Shown here: in pieces, positions 54,303-63,274 of the stretch
Layout of the letters: every line of letters begins with the position of its first letter
Numbering within the stretch: the stretch's first letter is position 1
Origin: Gammaproteobacteria bacterium
GTDB taxonomy: Bacteria; Gemmatimonadota; Gemmatimonadetes; Longimicrobiales; Gaopeijiaceae
DNA length: 64,000 nucleotides
NCBI GenBank assembly: GCA_028821195.1
Contig: JAPPHB010000138.1
Coordinates: 62,001-126,000 of the forward strand
Direction: 5' to 3'
The notes under the pieces: generated by a model
Databases searched by the model: none
Told to the model about the DNA's origin: nothing
What the model saw: the letters and a program-made list of their open reading frames with translations, nothing else
Translations under genes and position numbers: made by a program

Positions 54303-55724
54303 ATGCTCAAGCGATCCTTGCTCATCGGCGGCGCGATCACCCTGTTCGCTTTCACGGGCCCCAGCGAGGCCACCGCCCAGGACCCGTCCGGAAGCCTTTC
54401 CGCCGACGGCATGTTCACCGTGGCGCTCACGGGAGACGCCATCATCACGCGGCGGCTCTCGCCCTACAAGGAGCGCGAGTACCTCGACATGATCGAGCTC
54501 GTGCGGAGCGCGGACGCCTCGTTCGTCAACCTGGAGGTGCTCTTCCACGACTACGAGCCGTATCCGGCCGCCCGCAGCGGCGGGACCTGGATGCGCGCGG
54601 ACCCGAACCTGGCCAACGAGCTCGTCTGGGCCGGATTCGACATGGTGTCGATGGCGAACAACCACACGGGCGACTACGCCGCCGACGGACATCGGATTAC
54701 GCGCCGGCATTCGGAAGCGGCGGGGCTGCTCACCGCGGGAACCGGGGAGAACCTGGCCGAGGCCCGCGAGGCTCGCTTTCTCGAGACGCACGACGGCCGC
54801 GTCGCGCTGATCTCGGTGTCATCGGCATTCCCCGAACACTCGGTCGCCGGTCCGGCCAAGGGCGGGGTGCGCGGACGTCCCGGCCTCAACCCGCTGCACG
54901 TGCTCACCACGCACTACGTGGAGCGGGGCCAGTTGGAGCAGCTGCGCCAGTCGCTTCAGGGGATGGACCTGGAGGCTATCGGACAGCAGGGTGATCTGGG
55001 CGCTCCCGGCGAGCCCCTGAACGTGTTCGGCACGACGCTCCATCCGGCGGACGAGTCGGGCATCGACAGCGACCCCGATCCCGTGGACATGGCGGAAATC
55101 GCGGCGGTCGTGAACAACGCTTCGCGGCTGGCCGAATACGTGGTGGTGACCATCCACGCCCACAACCAGGGCCCGTATCTCAAGAAGTTTGCGCACGCGA
55201 TGATCGACGCCGGTGCGGACGTGTTCGTGGGGCACGGACCCCATTACCTGACCGGCATCGACATCTACCAGGGCAAGCCCATCCTGTACTCGCTGGGCGA
55301 CTTCATCTTCCAGAACGAGACCCTGCTGCGGCTTCCCTACGACAACTACGCCGGCCTGGGGCTCGAGGGCGAAGCCAATGCCTGGGTTGCGGACTTCAAC
55401 GCGACCCGCTACCAGAACGAAACCACCGGCTTTCCCGCGCGGGCCGAAATCTGGGAGTCGGTCGTCGCCATGCCAACGTTCCGGGGCGAGGAGCTGGTGA
55501 GCCTCGAGCTGCACCCCATCTCGCTGGGGTTCGGGCAGCCCACCACCGTGCGCGGCCGGCCGATGTTCGCGGACCGCGAGCTGGGCAGGAAGATCATCCA
55601 GGACCTGATCGACGCCTCCGAGCCGCACGGCACCGTGGTCGAGTGGGACGACGCGCGCGGCATCGGCTTCGTGCGCCTCCCGGCGGTCGCGACGGATGGC
55701 GGGAGGTCGGGTCGGGGCGGCTGA
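54303..55724 (+). CDS. Exported CapA-family (PGA_cap metallophosphatase-like) protein
   Basis: The protein is 473 residues from ATG 54303 after AGGAGT, with a signal peptide ending TAQ. The calcineurin-like metal site of CapA proteins is visible: GDAII near the start, NLEVLFHD, SMANNHTGDY, and later HAHNQGPY and FVGHGPHYLTGI. CapA proteins act in poly-gamma-glutamate synthesis or in unrelated phosphoesterase roles; no capBC genes are near. A strong terminator follows. Confidence 0.85.
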   Translation: MLKRSLLIGGAITLFAFTGPSEATAQDPSGSLSADGMFTVALTGDAIITRRLSPYKEREYLDMIELVRSADASFVNLEVLFHDYEPYPAARSGGTWMRADPNLANELVWAGFDMVSMANNHTGDYAADGHRITRRHSEAAGLLTAGTGENLAEAREARFLETHDGRVALISVSSAFPEHSVAGPAKGGVRGRPGLNPLHVLTTHYVERGQLEQLRQSLQGMDLEAIGQQGDLGAPGEPLNVFGTTLHPADESGIDSDPDPVDMAEIAAVVNNASRLAEYVVVTIHAHNQGPYLKKFAHAMIDAGADVFVGHGPHYLTGIDIYQGKPILYSLGDFIFQNETLLRLPYDNYAGLGLEGEANAWVADFNATRYQNETTGFPARAEIWESVVAMPTFRGEELVSLELHPISLGFGQPTTVRGRPMFADRELGRKIIQDLIDASEPHGTVVEWDDARGIGFVRLPAVATDGGRSGRGG

Positions 55725-55775
55725 GCCCGGCGAGGCGGGTCGCTGATCCGGCAGGCCCGAGCCGCTGACATCCTT

Positions 55776-55822
55776 CGGCCCCGGGTGGAGGGTCCTTCCC
55801 GACCTTCCCCCGGGGCCGTTTT
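55776..55822 (+). terminator. Rho-independent terminator after capA
   Basis: A perfect 10-bp stem (CGGCCCCGGG / CCCGGGGCCG) encloses a 23-nt loop and is followed by TTTT. It lies about 50 bp after the CapA stop. Confidence 0.75.
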
Positions 55823-55882
55823 GACAAACCGACCGCGTCCGCGGTACTCTGCCCCTTGGCACATTCTGGTATGGAGGGCGAT

Positions 55883-56518
55883 ATGAAGCGCTTTGTGTTG
55901 GTCACCTTCCTCTCATTCCTCGCCCTTTCCGCCAACGACCTCTCCGCCCAGATGTTCGGCTCGCTGGGCGGCGCCGAACCCGGCGAGGATGTCGTGTCGG
56001 TGGGCGTGATCTTCGGGCAGATGAACCCGACGACCCGGTTCCGGGACGGCGGAGGCTTCGACACCGCCACGTTGCTCGGAGGCACCGTCAGCTTCTGGTT
56101 CCACCGCCACATGGGCGTGCAGGTCAACGCTCTGTCGACCGAGCACGGGACCCTGGGGGCCTCCGACGGACGCTCGTCGATCGTATCGGGGCGTGATCCG
56201 CGCATCTGGACCATTCAGGGCGACTTCGTGGTCCGTCTTCCTCTCGCGGCAGGGGCCATGACGGTTTCGCCCTACGGTGCCGCCGGCGCGGGATGGAAGT
56301 CGTACAAGTGGGTCTTCGACCCTCAGGGCGGACCGGACGCGCGTGGATTCGACGGCGCGTGGAGCTTTGCGGGCGGGGTGGAGGCCCGCTTCGGAGCGGA
56401 CAGCCGCATCGGGCTCCGCGGGGAGTTCCGGCAGCTCCACACATCGTTTACCCGCTTCGGCGAAGACCTCACGCACAAGGACCGGGTCCTCACCGGCGCG
56501 CTTCTGATCAACTTCTGA
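55883..56518 (+). CDS. Outer-membrane beta-barrel protein
   Basis: The protein is 211 residues from ATG 55883, preceded by GGAGGG. A signal peptide ends DLSAQ. Alternating amphipathic strands run to the end: VVSVGVIFGQM, GGTVSFWFHRHMGVQV, SFAGGVEARFG, and a final LTGALLINF with terminal Phe, as expected of OmpA/OmpW-type small barrels. It is 13 bp from the plug-protein gene downstream. Function not deducible. Confidence 0.7.
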   Translation: MKRFVLVTFLSFLALSANDLSAQMFGSLGGAEPGEDVVSVGVIFGQMNPTTRFRDGGGFDTATLLGGTVSFWFHRHMGVQVNALSTEHGTLGASDGRSSIVSGRDPRIWTIQGDFVVRLPLAAGAMTVSPYGAAGAGWKSYKWVFDPQGGPDARGFDGAWSFAGGVEARFGADSRIGLRGEFRQLHTSFTRFGEDLTHKDRVLTGALLINF

Positions 56519-56531
56519 GGCGCCGCCGGGC

Positions 56532-57491
56532 ATGAGCCCGCTCCAGCGGCTGAGCCCGCTCCTCGCGAGCGTTGCGCTGTTCGCGCTGGTTCCCGGTGCG
56601 GCTTCCGCGCAGGCCCCCGGAAGTATTGCCGGGCAGGTGGTCTACAGTGGTGGCCCGGTCGTGCCCGGCGTCCAGGTCCTCTTCCCCGAGTTGGGGCTGC
56701 GCGCGGATACCGACGCCGACGGGCGATTCGAACTGGCCGTCGTGCGTCCGGGCGAGCACCGGCTGTCGGTCTACGCGCTGGGCTGCGAACTCGCGACCCG
56801 GGCCGTCCAGGTCGAGGCCGGGCAGGCCGTCCAGGTCACCGTGCAGGTAGGCCCGCGGGCCTTCGCGCTCGATGAACTGGTGGTCACGGGCACACCTGCG
56901 GAGCGTTCGCGGGCCGAGCTCCCGTTCTCCGTGGAGGAACTGAGCGGCGAGCGACTGCGGACCGAGACGGCTGCGGGGAGTGTTGCCAACCTCCTTCGGG
57001 GCATCGCCGGCGGGAGAGTGGTGCGCGGAAGCGGCCTTCCGGGACAGGAGGCCGACATTCTCCTTCGGGGTCCCGCCACTCTGGGCGGGGCGGAGCAGAA
57101 GCCGCTGGTCGTCGTGGACGGGATCATCGCGGGCCACAGCACGGCCGGAATCGATCCCATGGACATCGAGCGCATCGAAGTGCTGAAGGGCGCTGCTGCC
57201 GCGGCGCACTACGGGTCGCGAGCCCAGGGCGGGGTGATCGAGATCACCACCAAGCGTCGCCCGCCGGACCCGGAGCCGGTGGAAGCGCAGCCGCTGCTGG
57301 TCGTTGACGGGTACGTTTCAGACGGGGACCTGGGGGATGTCGATACCCGCGACATCGTCGACATCCGCGTGCTCCGCGGTCCCGCCGCAACGCTGGTGGC
57401 CGGCCCGCGAGGGGGCGCGGGCATCATCCGCGTAACCACCGCTCGCGACTTCCGCAATATCGCACAATGTCCCGCGGATCTGCGCCGTTGA
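56532..57491 (+). CDS. TonB plug-domain protein without a beta-barrel
   Basis: The protein has 319 residues with a signal peptide ending ASAQ. A carboxypeptidase-like regulatory domain (SIAGQVVYSGGPVVPGVQVL) precedes a SusC-type plug: TAAGSVANLLRGIAGGRVVRG, then KPLVVVDGIIAG, DIERIEVLKGAAAAAHYGSRA, GGVIEITTKR. A second, shorter plug-end repeat follows (LLVVDGYVSDGDLGDVDTRD, IRVLRGPAATL, GIIRVTT). The protein then stops; the 600-700-residue barrel is absent. It precedes a complete SusC/SusD pair. A truncated receptor or a free regulatory plug are the alternatives. Confidence 0.75.
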   Translation: MSPLQRLSPLLASVALFALVPGAASAQAPGSIAGQVVYSGGPVVPGVQVLFPELGLRADTDADGRFELAVVRPGEHRLSVYALGCELATRAVQVEAGQAVQVTVQVGPRAFALDELVVTGTPAERSRAELPFSVEELSGERLRTETAAGSVANLLRGIAGGRVVRGSGLPGQEADILLRGPATLGGAEQKPLVVVDGIIAGHSTAGIDPMDIERIEVLKGAAAAAHYGSRAQGGVIEITTKRRPPDPEPVEAQPLLVVDGYVSDGDLGDVDTRDIVDIRVLRGPAATLVAGPRGGAGIIRVTTARDFRNIAQCPADLRR

Positions 57492-57516
57492 TGGCCCCTT
57501 GGAACGCGGGCTCTGC

Positions 57517-57546
57517 TTGACAACGGTTTGCAGCGCGGCGTAGTCT
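57517..57546 (+). promoter_or_regulatory. Promoter upstream of the susC-like gene
   Basis: TTGACA (57517-57522) is followed after 18 bp by TAGTCT (57541-57546). The -35 is perfect and the -10 is weak. The start site would be near 57553, leaving a long leader before the ATG at 57727. Confidence 0.45.
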
Positions 57547-57629
57547 GCCGGTATGTAATCGATTAAGGGAAGGATGCAGGAGCATGGCGGTACTCTTTGC
57601 CGCGTCGGCCCGGGGTAGGACCACCTACT

Positions 57630-57653
57630 CGCAGGGGCCTGCGCGGTTTTTTT
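57630..57653 (+). terminator. Leader terminator/attenuator-like hairpin before susC
   Basis: CGCAGG-GG-CCTGCG is a perfect 6-bp hairpin followed by CGG and a run of seven T. It sits inside the leader between the promoter near 57517 and the SusC start. A short frame from ATG 57585, preceded by GCAGGAGC, runs through the hairpin. Attenuation is possible. Confidence 0.5.
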
Positions 57654-57726
57654 GCGTTTGTCCGAGCGCCGAAGGGCGTGTCCGGACCTCGCGGGTTGTC
57701 TGAAAGTTTGAACGTGGGGGCTCATC

Positions 57727-60700
57727 ATGGATGGAGCGCGCGTTAGGAAGACATCGTCTTCGTTGATCGCTGCAACGGCCGCCCTGGCGATGGCCGCAAG
57801 CAGCCTTGCGGCGCAGGTGGGGACCGTCACCGGAACGGTCACGGACGCGAACACCGGCGAGCCCATCGCCACTGTTCAGGTCCACATCCCCGACCTGCAG
57901 CTCGGAATGCTCACGAACGCCGATGGGGCCTACGCGCTCCCGAACGTGCCCGTCGGCCAGTACGAGATCCGCGCGGAACTCATCGGTCGCCAGACCGACG
58001 CCCAGGTCATCGACGTCACTTCCGGGGCCCCCGTGGTTGCGAACTTCATGCTGGAGTCGCGGGTGCTGGCGATGGACGCCGTGGTGGTGACCGGGGTCGC
58101 GGGTGCAACCCCCGAGACCGAGCTGGCGTTCACCGTCGAGCAGGTCGAGGTGGAGACCGCGCAGATCGCTTCGGCGCTCAACGTGGCGAGCTTGCTGCAG
58201 GGCCGCACGGCCGGAACCCGGGTGATCCAGGGCACCGGCCAGCCCGGGGACGAGCCCTCCGTCCAGTTCCGGGGTCCGACGAGCATCATGCAGAGCCAGG
58301 CGCCGCTGTTGATCGTTGATGGCGTGATCTCCACGGGATCCCTCGCGGACATCGACCCGAACGACATCGAAAACATCGAAATCGTGCGCGGAGCGGCGGC
58401 GGCATCGCTGTACGGCTCGCGGGCGCAGGCCGGAGTCATGGAGGTGACCACCCGCCGGGGCGCCGCGCTCCGGGAGGGCACCCACGAGTTTACGATCCGC
58501 AGCCAGTACCAGTTCAACGACATCGAGTACGTCATGGGGCTGACCGAGTCCCACGAGTACCGCATGAACGCCGCGGGCACGGCCATCCTCGACCGTAACG
58601 GCAACGAACTCGACCTCCATAACCGCAACCAGCAGCTCAGCACCGGGTCGTACGCGCTCAACGACAACTTCGGTCGGCCCGGTGGTGCCGGCCGCGACCA
58701 GTGGACGACGTTCCAGGACCAGCCGATTCCGCCCAACCTCTACGGGGGTTCCGTCTGGGACCACATGCTGTCGTCCGGCAACTCCTACAACACCTACGTG
58801 TCCGCGTCCGGCAACGAGGGAAGCACGCAGTACCGCGCCTCGGCCGCGTACCAGCGCGACGAGGGCGTCATGCAGTTCCACAATGGCGCGGAGCAGACCA
58901 ACGTTCGGCTCAACCTCGATCAGTCGGTCGGTGATCAGCTCCAGTTCTCCCTGAGTTCCTATGTCACGCTGCGGGAGCAGGACGTGATCTTCCAGCAGGA
59001 GCGGATCGGACTGAGCAACCTCACCGATCTGGTTGGCTACGAGCCGCGGGATCCCACCGCCTCCGGGGGCACGGCCAGGCGCGGACTCTTTCTCGGCAGC
59101 GACCACTACCGCGCCGGCACCGACCTCTTTTCCCGCGACGAGGACGGCGATCTCCATGTGATCGGCGACCTGATCAGCAGGAGGACCAACCCGTTCTATC
59201 AGCTGGAGAACCAGGACTGGACCCGTGACCGGCTGCGCGTCATGGGCGCCATGGATGCACAGTACTCCCCGTTCTCGTGGCTGTCGTTCCAGGGGAACCT
59301 GTCCTACGATCGCACCAACCTGAAGGAAGTCAACATCACGCCGAGCCCGTGGAAGCGGGCCTACCCCCGACCTCCCCTGGACGGCGCGATGTTCCGGCTC
59401 GAGGATCTGCGGGAGGAGCTCAACGGCAACCTCACGGCGTCGATCCAGCACAGCTTCGGGGACCTCACGATGCGGACCCGATTCCGCTGGCTGGCGGAGC
59501 AGACGTCTTCCGACAATTTCGTGGCCGGCGGCTCCACCTTCTCGGTTGTCGGAGTGCCGCAGATGGGGCTCCTCACGACCGGCCTGTACACGCGCTCGCA
59601 CGCCGAGACGGTTCGTTCGCAGGGGCTGTTCGCCATTACCGCCCTGACGTACAAGAGCAAGTACATCCTCGACCTCCTCGCCCGCCGCGACGGAAGCTCG
59701 CTCTTCGGTCCCGACGAGCGCTGGCAGAACTACTACCGTGTCTCCGCCGCGTGGCGCATGGCGGAGGAGGAGTGGTTCCCGCTCGACTTCTTCACCGAGT
59801 TCAGGCCCCGGTACTCGAGGGGCACCGCGGGCGGACGTCCCGGCTTCTCCTACCAGTACCAGACCTACGCGGTCGACCGCGGGCGCATCATCCCCAAGCT
59901 GCTCGGCAATAGCGGCCTCAAGCCGGAGCTCGCGACCGAGCAGGAATACGGGATCGACATGATGCTCGTCGATCGGTATCGCGTGCAGCTGAACTACGTC
60001 GACCTCGAGGTGAGGGACCAGCTCCTGCTGGTGCCGCTCAGCTCCGCCCTCGGCTTCGAGTCGCAGTGGCGGAACGCCGGGACCGTCGCTTCCACCACCT
60101 GGGAAGCTTCGATCGAGGCGGCCTTCGTCGAGCGTCCGGACCTCGTCTGGACGGCTCGCCTCAACCTCGACCGGACCCGTCAGGAGATCACTGAACTCAA
60201 CGTTCCCCCGTTCGAGTTCCGCGATCTGCGGGCGCGCATGATGGTGCGGGAAGGCGAGGAACTGGGTGCGTTCTACGGTTCCAACTGGCTGAGGAGCTGC
60301 AGCGAACTCCCCGGCGGAATGGACTGCAACCAGTTCGACGTCAACGACGACGGACTGCTCGTCTACGTCGGTGCGGGCAACGACTACAGGGACGGGGCCG
60401 CGAAGTCCCTCTGGGGCACCACGGGGAATGTCGACGGCACGACCCTCGACTGGGGCATGCCCATCAAGCACAACCGGTTCGACAACACCCCCCGGCCGCT
60501 GGGCTCGTCGCAGCCGGACCTGAACGTCTCCTTCCTGCAGGACTTCCAGTTCCGCAACATGGGGGTCACGCTCCTGTTCGAGGGCGAGTTCGGGGCCCAG
60601 ATCATGAACCAGACCCGCCAATGGGGTTCACGGAGCGGCGTCGGGGCCATCGATCAGCGCGGCAAGCCCGAGGAACTCAAGAAACCGCTGCCGTACTACG

Positions 60701-61017
60701 GGGCCGCCTTCCTCTACGACCGCAACAATCGGAACGACTGGTACGTGGAGGACGGGGACTTCATCAAGCTGAGGGAGCTGTCGGTGCGCTACACCTTCGA
60801 CCAGAGCAACCTGCCAGGGCTATTGGCGCAAATCGGGTTCGAGCGTGCCACGGTCAACCTGGCCGGCCGCAACCTGGTCACCTTCACCGGCTACCAGGGT
60901 CACGATCCGGAAGTCGGCAAGACGACCTTCGGAGGCTCCGCGGCCATCGGCCGGATCGACGAGTACTTCTACCCGAACTACCGGCAGATCGGACTAGATG
61001 TCGAGCTCGTGTTCTGA
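57727..61017 (+). CDS. SusC/RagA-family TonB-linked outer-membrane protein
   Basis: The protein has 1096 residues, the usual length. The signal peptide ends LAAQ. A carboxypeptidase regulatory-like domain (TVTGTVTDANTGEPIATVQV, TNADGAYALPNVP) precedes the plug: SVQFRGPTSIMQSQAPLLIV, then IENIEIVRGAAAASLYGSRA. A long barrel follows. The C-terminus (PNYRQIGLDVELVF) is the typical SusC ending. It forms the gated channel importing oligosaccharides or peptides with the SusD lipoprotein, 73 bp downstream. The ligand is unknown; no glycoside hydrolase is near, while several exported peptidases are. Confidence 0.95.
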   Translation: MDGARVRKTSSSLIAATAALAMAASSLAAQVGTVTGTVTDANTGEPIATVQVHIPDLQLGMLTNADGAYALPNVPVGQYEIRAELIGRQTDAQVIDVTSGAPVVANFMLESRVLAMDAVVVTGVAGATPETELAFTVEQVEVETAQIASALNVASLLQGRTAGTRVIQGTGQPGDEPSVQFRGPTSIMQSQAPLLIVDGVISTGSLADIDPNDIENIEIVRGAAAASLYGSRAQAGVMEVTTRRGAALREGTHEFTIRSQYQFNDIEYVMGLTESHEYRMNAAGTAILDRNGNELDLHNRNQQLSTGSYALNDNFGRPGGAGRDQWTTFQDQPIPPNLYGGSVWDHMLSSGNSYNTYVSASGNEGSTQYRASAAYQRDEGVMQFHNGAEQTNVRLNLDQSVGDQLQFSLSSYVTLREQDVIFQQERIGLSNLTDLVGYEPRDPTASGGTARRGLFLGSDHYRAGTDLFSRDEDGDLHVIGDLISRRTNPFYQLENQDWTRDRLRVMGAMDAQYSPFSWLSFQGNLSYDRTNLKEVNITPSPWKRAYPRPPLDGAMFRLEDLREELNGNLTASIQHSFGDLTMRTRFRWLAEQTSSDNFVAGGSTFSVVGVPQMGLLTTGLYTRSHAETVRSQGLFAITALTYKSKYILDLLARRDGSSLFGPDERWQNYYRVSAAWRMAEEEWFPLDFFTEFRPRYSRGTAGGRPGFSYQYQTYAVDRGRIIPKLLGNSGLKPELATEQEYGIDMMLVDRYRVQLNYVDLEVRDQLLLVPLSSALGFESQWRNAGTVASTTWEASIEAAFVERPDLVWTARLNLDRTRQEITELNVPPFEFRDLRARMMVREGEELGAFYGSNWLRSCSELPGGMDCNQFDVNDDGLLVYVGAGNDYRDGAAKSLWGTTGNVDGTTLDWGMPIKHNRFDNTPRPLGSSQPDLNVSFLQDFQFRNMGVTLLFEGEFGAQIMNQTRQWGSRSGVGAIDQRGKPEELKKPLPYYGAAFLYDRNNRNDWYVEDGDFIKLRELSVRYTFDQSNLPGLLAQIGFERATVNLAGRNLVTFTGYQGHDPEVGKTTFGGSAAIGRIDEYFYPNYRQIGLDVELVF

Positions 61018-61090
61018 TGCGACGCCCGAGCAACACAACCGCCACGGAAGCGCGTTCGACACACGGACTCGTAGAGCAGGAGGGTGAGAC

Positions 61091-62638
61091 GTGAGATTCC
61101 TACCGTCAAAGCTGCAGACCCTGGCGGTTGCCGGGGCCGTGAGTCTGGTCGGGGTTTCGGCCTGCGACCTGGAAGTGGTGAACCCCAACGAGCCCGATCG
61201 CGACCGTGCGCTCTCCGAGCCCGGAGACATCGAGTCGCTCATTGCAGGCACCTATTCGACCTGGTGGGACCAGGTGCACGGGGCCGGCGACGAGCTCGCC
61301 ATGGTCCGGGCCCTCAGCAGCGCCTCCGAGGTTCTCGCGTCCGCGGCCGCGAACCATTTCGCCTCCGACAACAACCAGCAGCCCCGGATCAACCTGACGA
61401 ACGCCATCGGTTACCAGTGGGGCCGTTCGCTGCGGGCTCCCTGGATGGAGCTGAACCAGGCGCTCGCCGCGATCCGCGACGGGGTTCTGGTCATTGAGGG
61501 GAGCAACCTCGAGATCGGGGCGGGCGGTCAGGACACTCCACGTACCCTGGCATTCGCGAAGCTCATGCAGGGGCTGATCCACGCGTACATCGCGAACGTC
61601 TTCAATCAGGGGTTCATCATCGACGAAACCGTGGACACGGAGGCGGCGGTGGAGAGCGCCGACCTGCGTTCCTATGGCGAGGTCGCGCAGGCCGCGAGGG
61701 GCTATCTGCAGGCGGCCCGGCAGATCGCGGGATCGAACTCGTTCACGATTCCGGCGGGCTGGATGGGCACCAGCGTCTCGAGCGCCGACCTGGTCCGGAT
61801 GATCAACTCCTGGGAGGCCCGTCTGATGACGACGGTGGCGCGGACTCCCGAGGAGCGGGCCAGCGTGAACTGGAGCGAGGTGATGAGTCTTGCTCAAGCT
61901 GGAGTGACGTCCGACTACGGCATCAACACCGTGCCGGGCGACGTCTGGGACGACGCATACAACCTGCCCCACAACCTCGCCATACGCTTCCTCGGCCCCT
62001 CGGATCAGTCCGGCGGCTGGCAGGCCTACGAGGCGGCGGGTCCGAGGGACAGATTCCCCTTCCACGTGGAGACGGACGACCAGCGGGTCCACGCGCCCGG
62101 CGACCCCCATGCCTCCGGAACGCTCGTCGAGATTCCGGGCACGCTCTTCGGGGACGCGCAGCGCGGCATCTGGTTCGTCACGCCCTACCGCACCTGGAAG
62201 TGGCGGGACAAGGCGGACACCGGCTTCGGGTTCATCAACGAACTGACGGTGCGGGAGATGGAGTTCCTCATGGCGGAGGCCCATATCAGGATGGGCAACC
62301 CGGAGGCGGCGCTTCCCTACATCAACCCGAGCCGCGAAGCGGCAGGGCTTCCTCCGGCGACGGTCGAAGGGGTGTCGGGCGACCGGTGCGTGCCCCGGAC
62401 GATCACTGGCGCGTGCGGCAGCGTGCTCTTCGCCATGTGGTACGAGAAGAGCATGGAACTGCTCTTCGAGTCGGGCGGGCTCGACTTCTTCGATCAGCGC
62501 GGCTTCGGGACGCTGAGGATGGGGACCCCGCTGCACATGCCCGTGATCGCCGAGGAGCTCGAGGCGCTCAGCCTGGAAGTGTATTCCTTCGGTGGCGAGG
62601 GAACTCCCGGCACCGCCGCCGGATGGAGCTTGAGGTAG
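61091..62638 (+). CDS. SusD/RagB-family nutrient-binding lipoprotein
   Basis: The protein is 515 residues from GTG 61091, with AGGAGGGTGA just before it. The lipobox is GVSAC, followed by DLEVVNPNEPDRDRAL, the usual SusD opening. The mature protein is TPR-like helical (LMQGLIHAYIANVFNQGFII) and has the conserved NELTVREMEFLMAEAHIRMG and YEKSMELLFESGGLDFFDQR end. It caps the SusC channel and binds ligand on the cell surface. Co-transcribed with susC. Confidence 0.95.
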   Translation: MRFLPSKLQTLAVAGAVSLVGVSACDLEVVNPNEPDRDRALSEPGDIESLIAGTYSTWWDQVHGAGDELAMVRALSSASEVLASAAANHFASDNNQQPRINLTNAIGYQWGRSLRAPWMELNQALAAIRDGVLVIEGSNLEIGAGGQDTPRTLAFAKLMQGLIHAYIANVFNQGFIIDETVDTEAAVESADLRSYGEVAQAARGYLQAARQIAGSNSFTIPAGWMGTSVSSADLVRMINSWEARLMTTVARTPEERASVNWSEVMSLAQAGVTSDYGINTVPGDVWDDAYNLPHNLAIRFLGPSDQSGGWQAYEAAGPRDRFPFHVETDDQRVHAPGDPHASGTLVEIPGTLFGDAQRGIWFVTPYRTWKWRDKADTGFGFINELTVREMEFLMAEAHIRMGNPEAALPYINPSREAAGLPPATVEGVSGDRCVPRTITGACGSVLFAMWYEKSMELLFESGGLDFFDQRGFGTLRMGTPLHMPVIAEELEALSLEVYSFGGEGTPGTAAGWSLR

Positions 62639-62639
62639 G

Positions 62640-63116
62640 CTAGGCCGGTCCGCGAATCCGCACGCCCGCGTTGATGTTCATCATGAGTTCGTCGGAGACG
62701 CTTCTCATGTGATCCTCGAAATCGGGGGTGGCGAGCGGTGACCAGTCTCCGCCGGGGTGGATGCCGCGAACGGCGTTTTCGACCCGGATCTCGACATCGT
62801 AGAAGTCGGATCCGCCCCTGCGCCCCTGCACGATGAACCTCGTCCGCACCTCCTGCACGCCTCGCTCGGCTTCGTCCTCGAACGGAGCCCGGTAGAGCCA
62901 GGAGCTCTCGTAGTAGATGCTCGTGCGCGTCTCTCTGCGCTGATTGATCGTGTAACCGTGGTCGGCCAGCACCTCCGGCACGTGCAGCTGTATGTCCCGG
63001 AGCGTCGCGCGGCCGATGTCGGCCCGGTTCTGGCGCCCGAGTGAGGCACCACAGCCGGTGAGAAGAATGGCCAGCGCCATAGCGGCCCATACTCGGCCTG
63101 CGCCTGCGATCGACAT
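62640..63116 (-). CDS. Lipoprotein of unknown function
   Basis: The protein is 158 residues from ATG 63116, with AGGAGGTG just before it. The longer frame to 63215 lacks a ribosome site. The lipobox LLTGCG gives a lipoprotein of about 140 residues. It has a DIQLHVPEVLADHGYTINQR region, likely a small alpha/beta domain, and a strand-rich middle. No family recognised. It is convergent with the SusD gene. Confidence 0.65.
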   Translation of the reverse strand: MSIAGAGRVWAAMALAILLTGCGASLGRQNRADIGRATLRDIQLHVPEVLADHGYTINQRRETRTSIYYESSWLYRAPFEDEAERGVQEVRTRFIVQGRRGGSDFYDVEIRVENAVRGIHPGGDWSPLATPDFEDHMRSVSDELMMNINAGVRIRGPA

Positions 63117-63274
63117 CGACACCTCCTGACTCGCGAGGGAAGGTATGAGATGTACCCCCGTAGCAGCGAGCAGAGCCCTTCTGTGCTCGCCGACGTCGCT
63201 CGCTGTTCGTATCATGAAGAGTCCCGACCATTACATCGCCCCGACTCCGGTTTCCCCTCCCACGCGAGGTCCAG

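Noticed and set aside
57625..60621. A 998-residue minus-strand open frame
   Set aside because: It is the antisense shadow of susC, with no recognisable family and low-complexity composition; the plus-strand SusC is certain.
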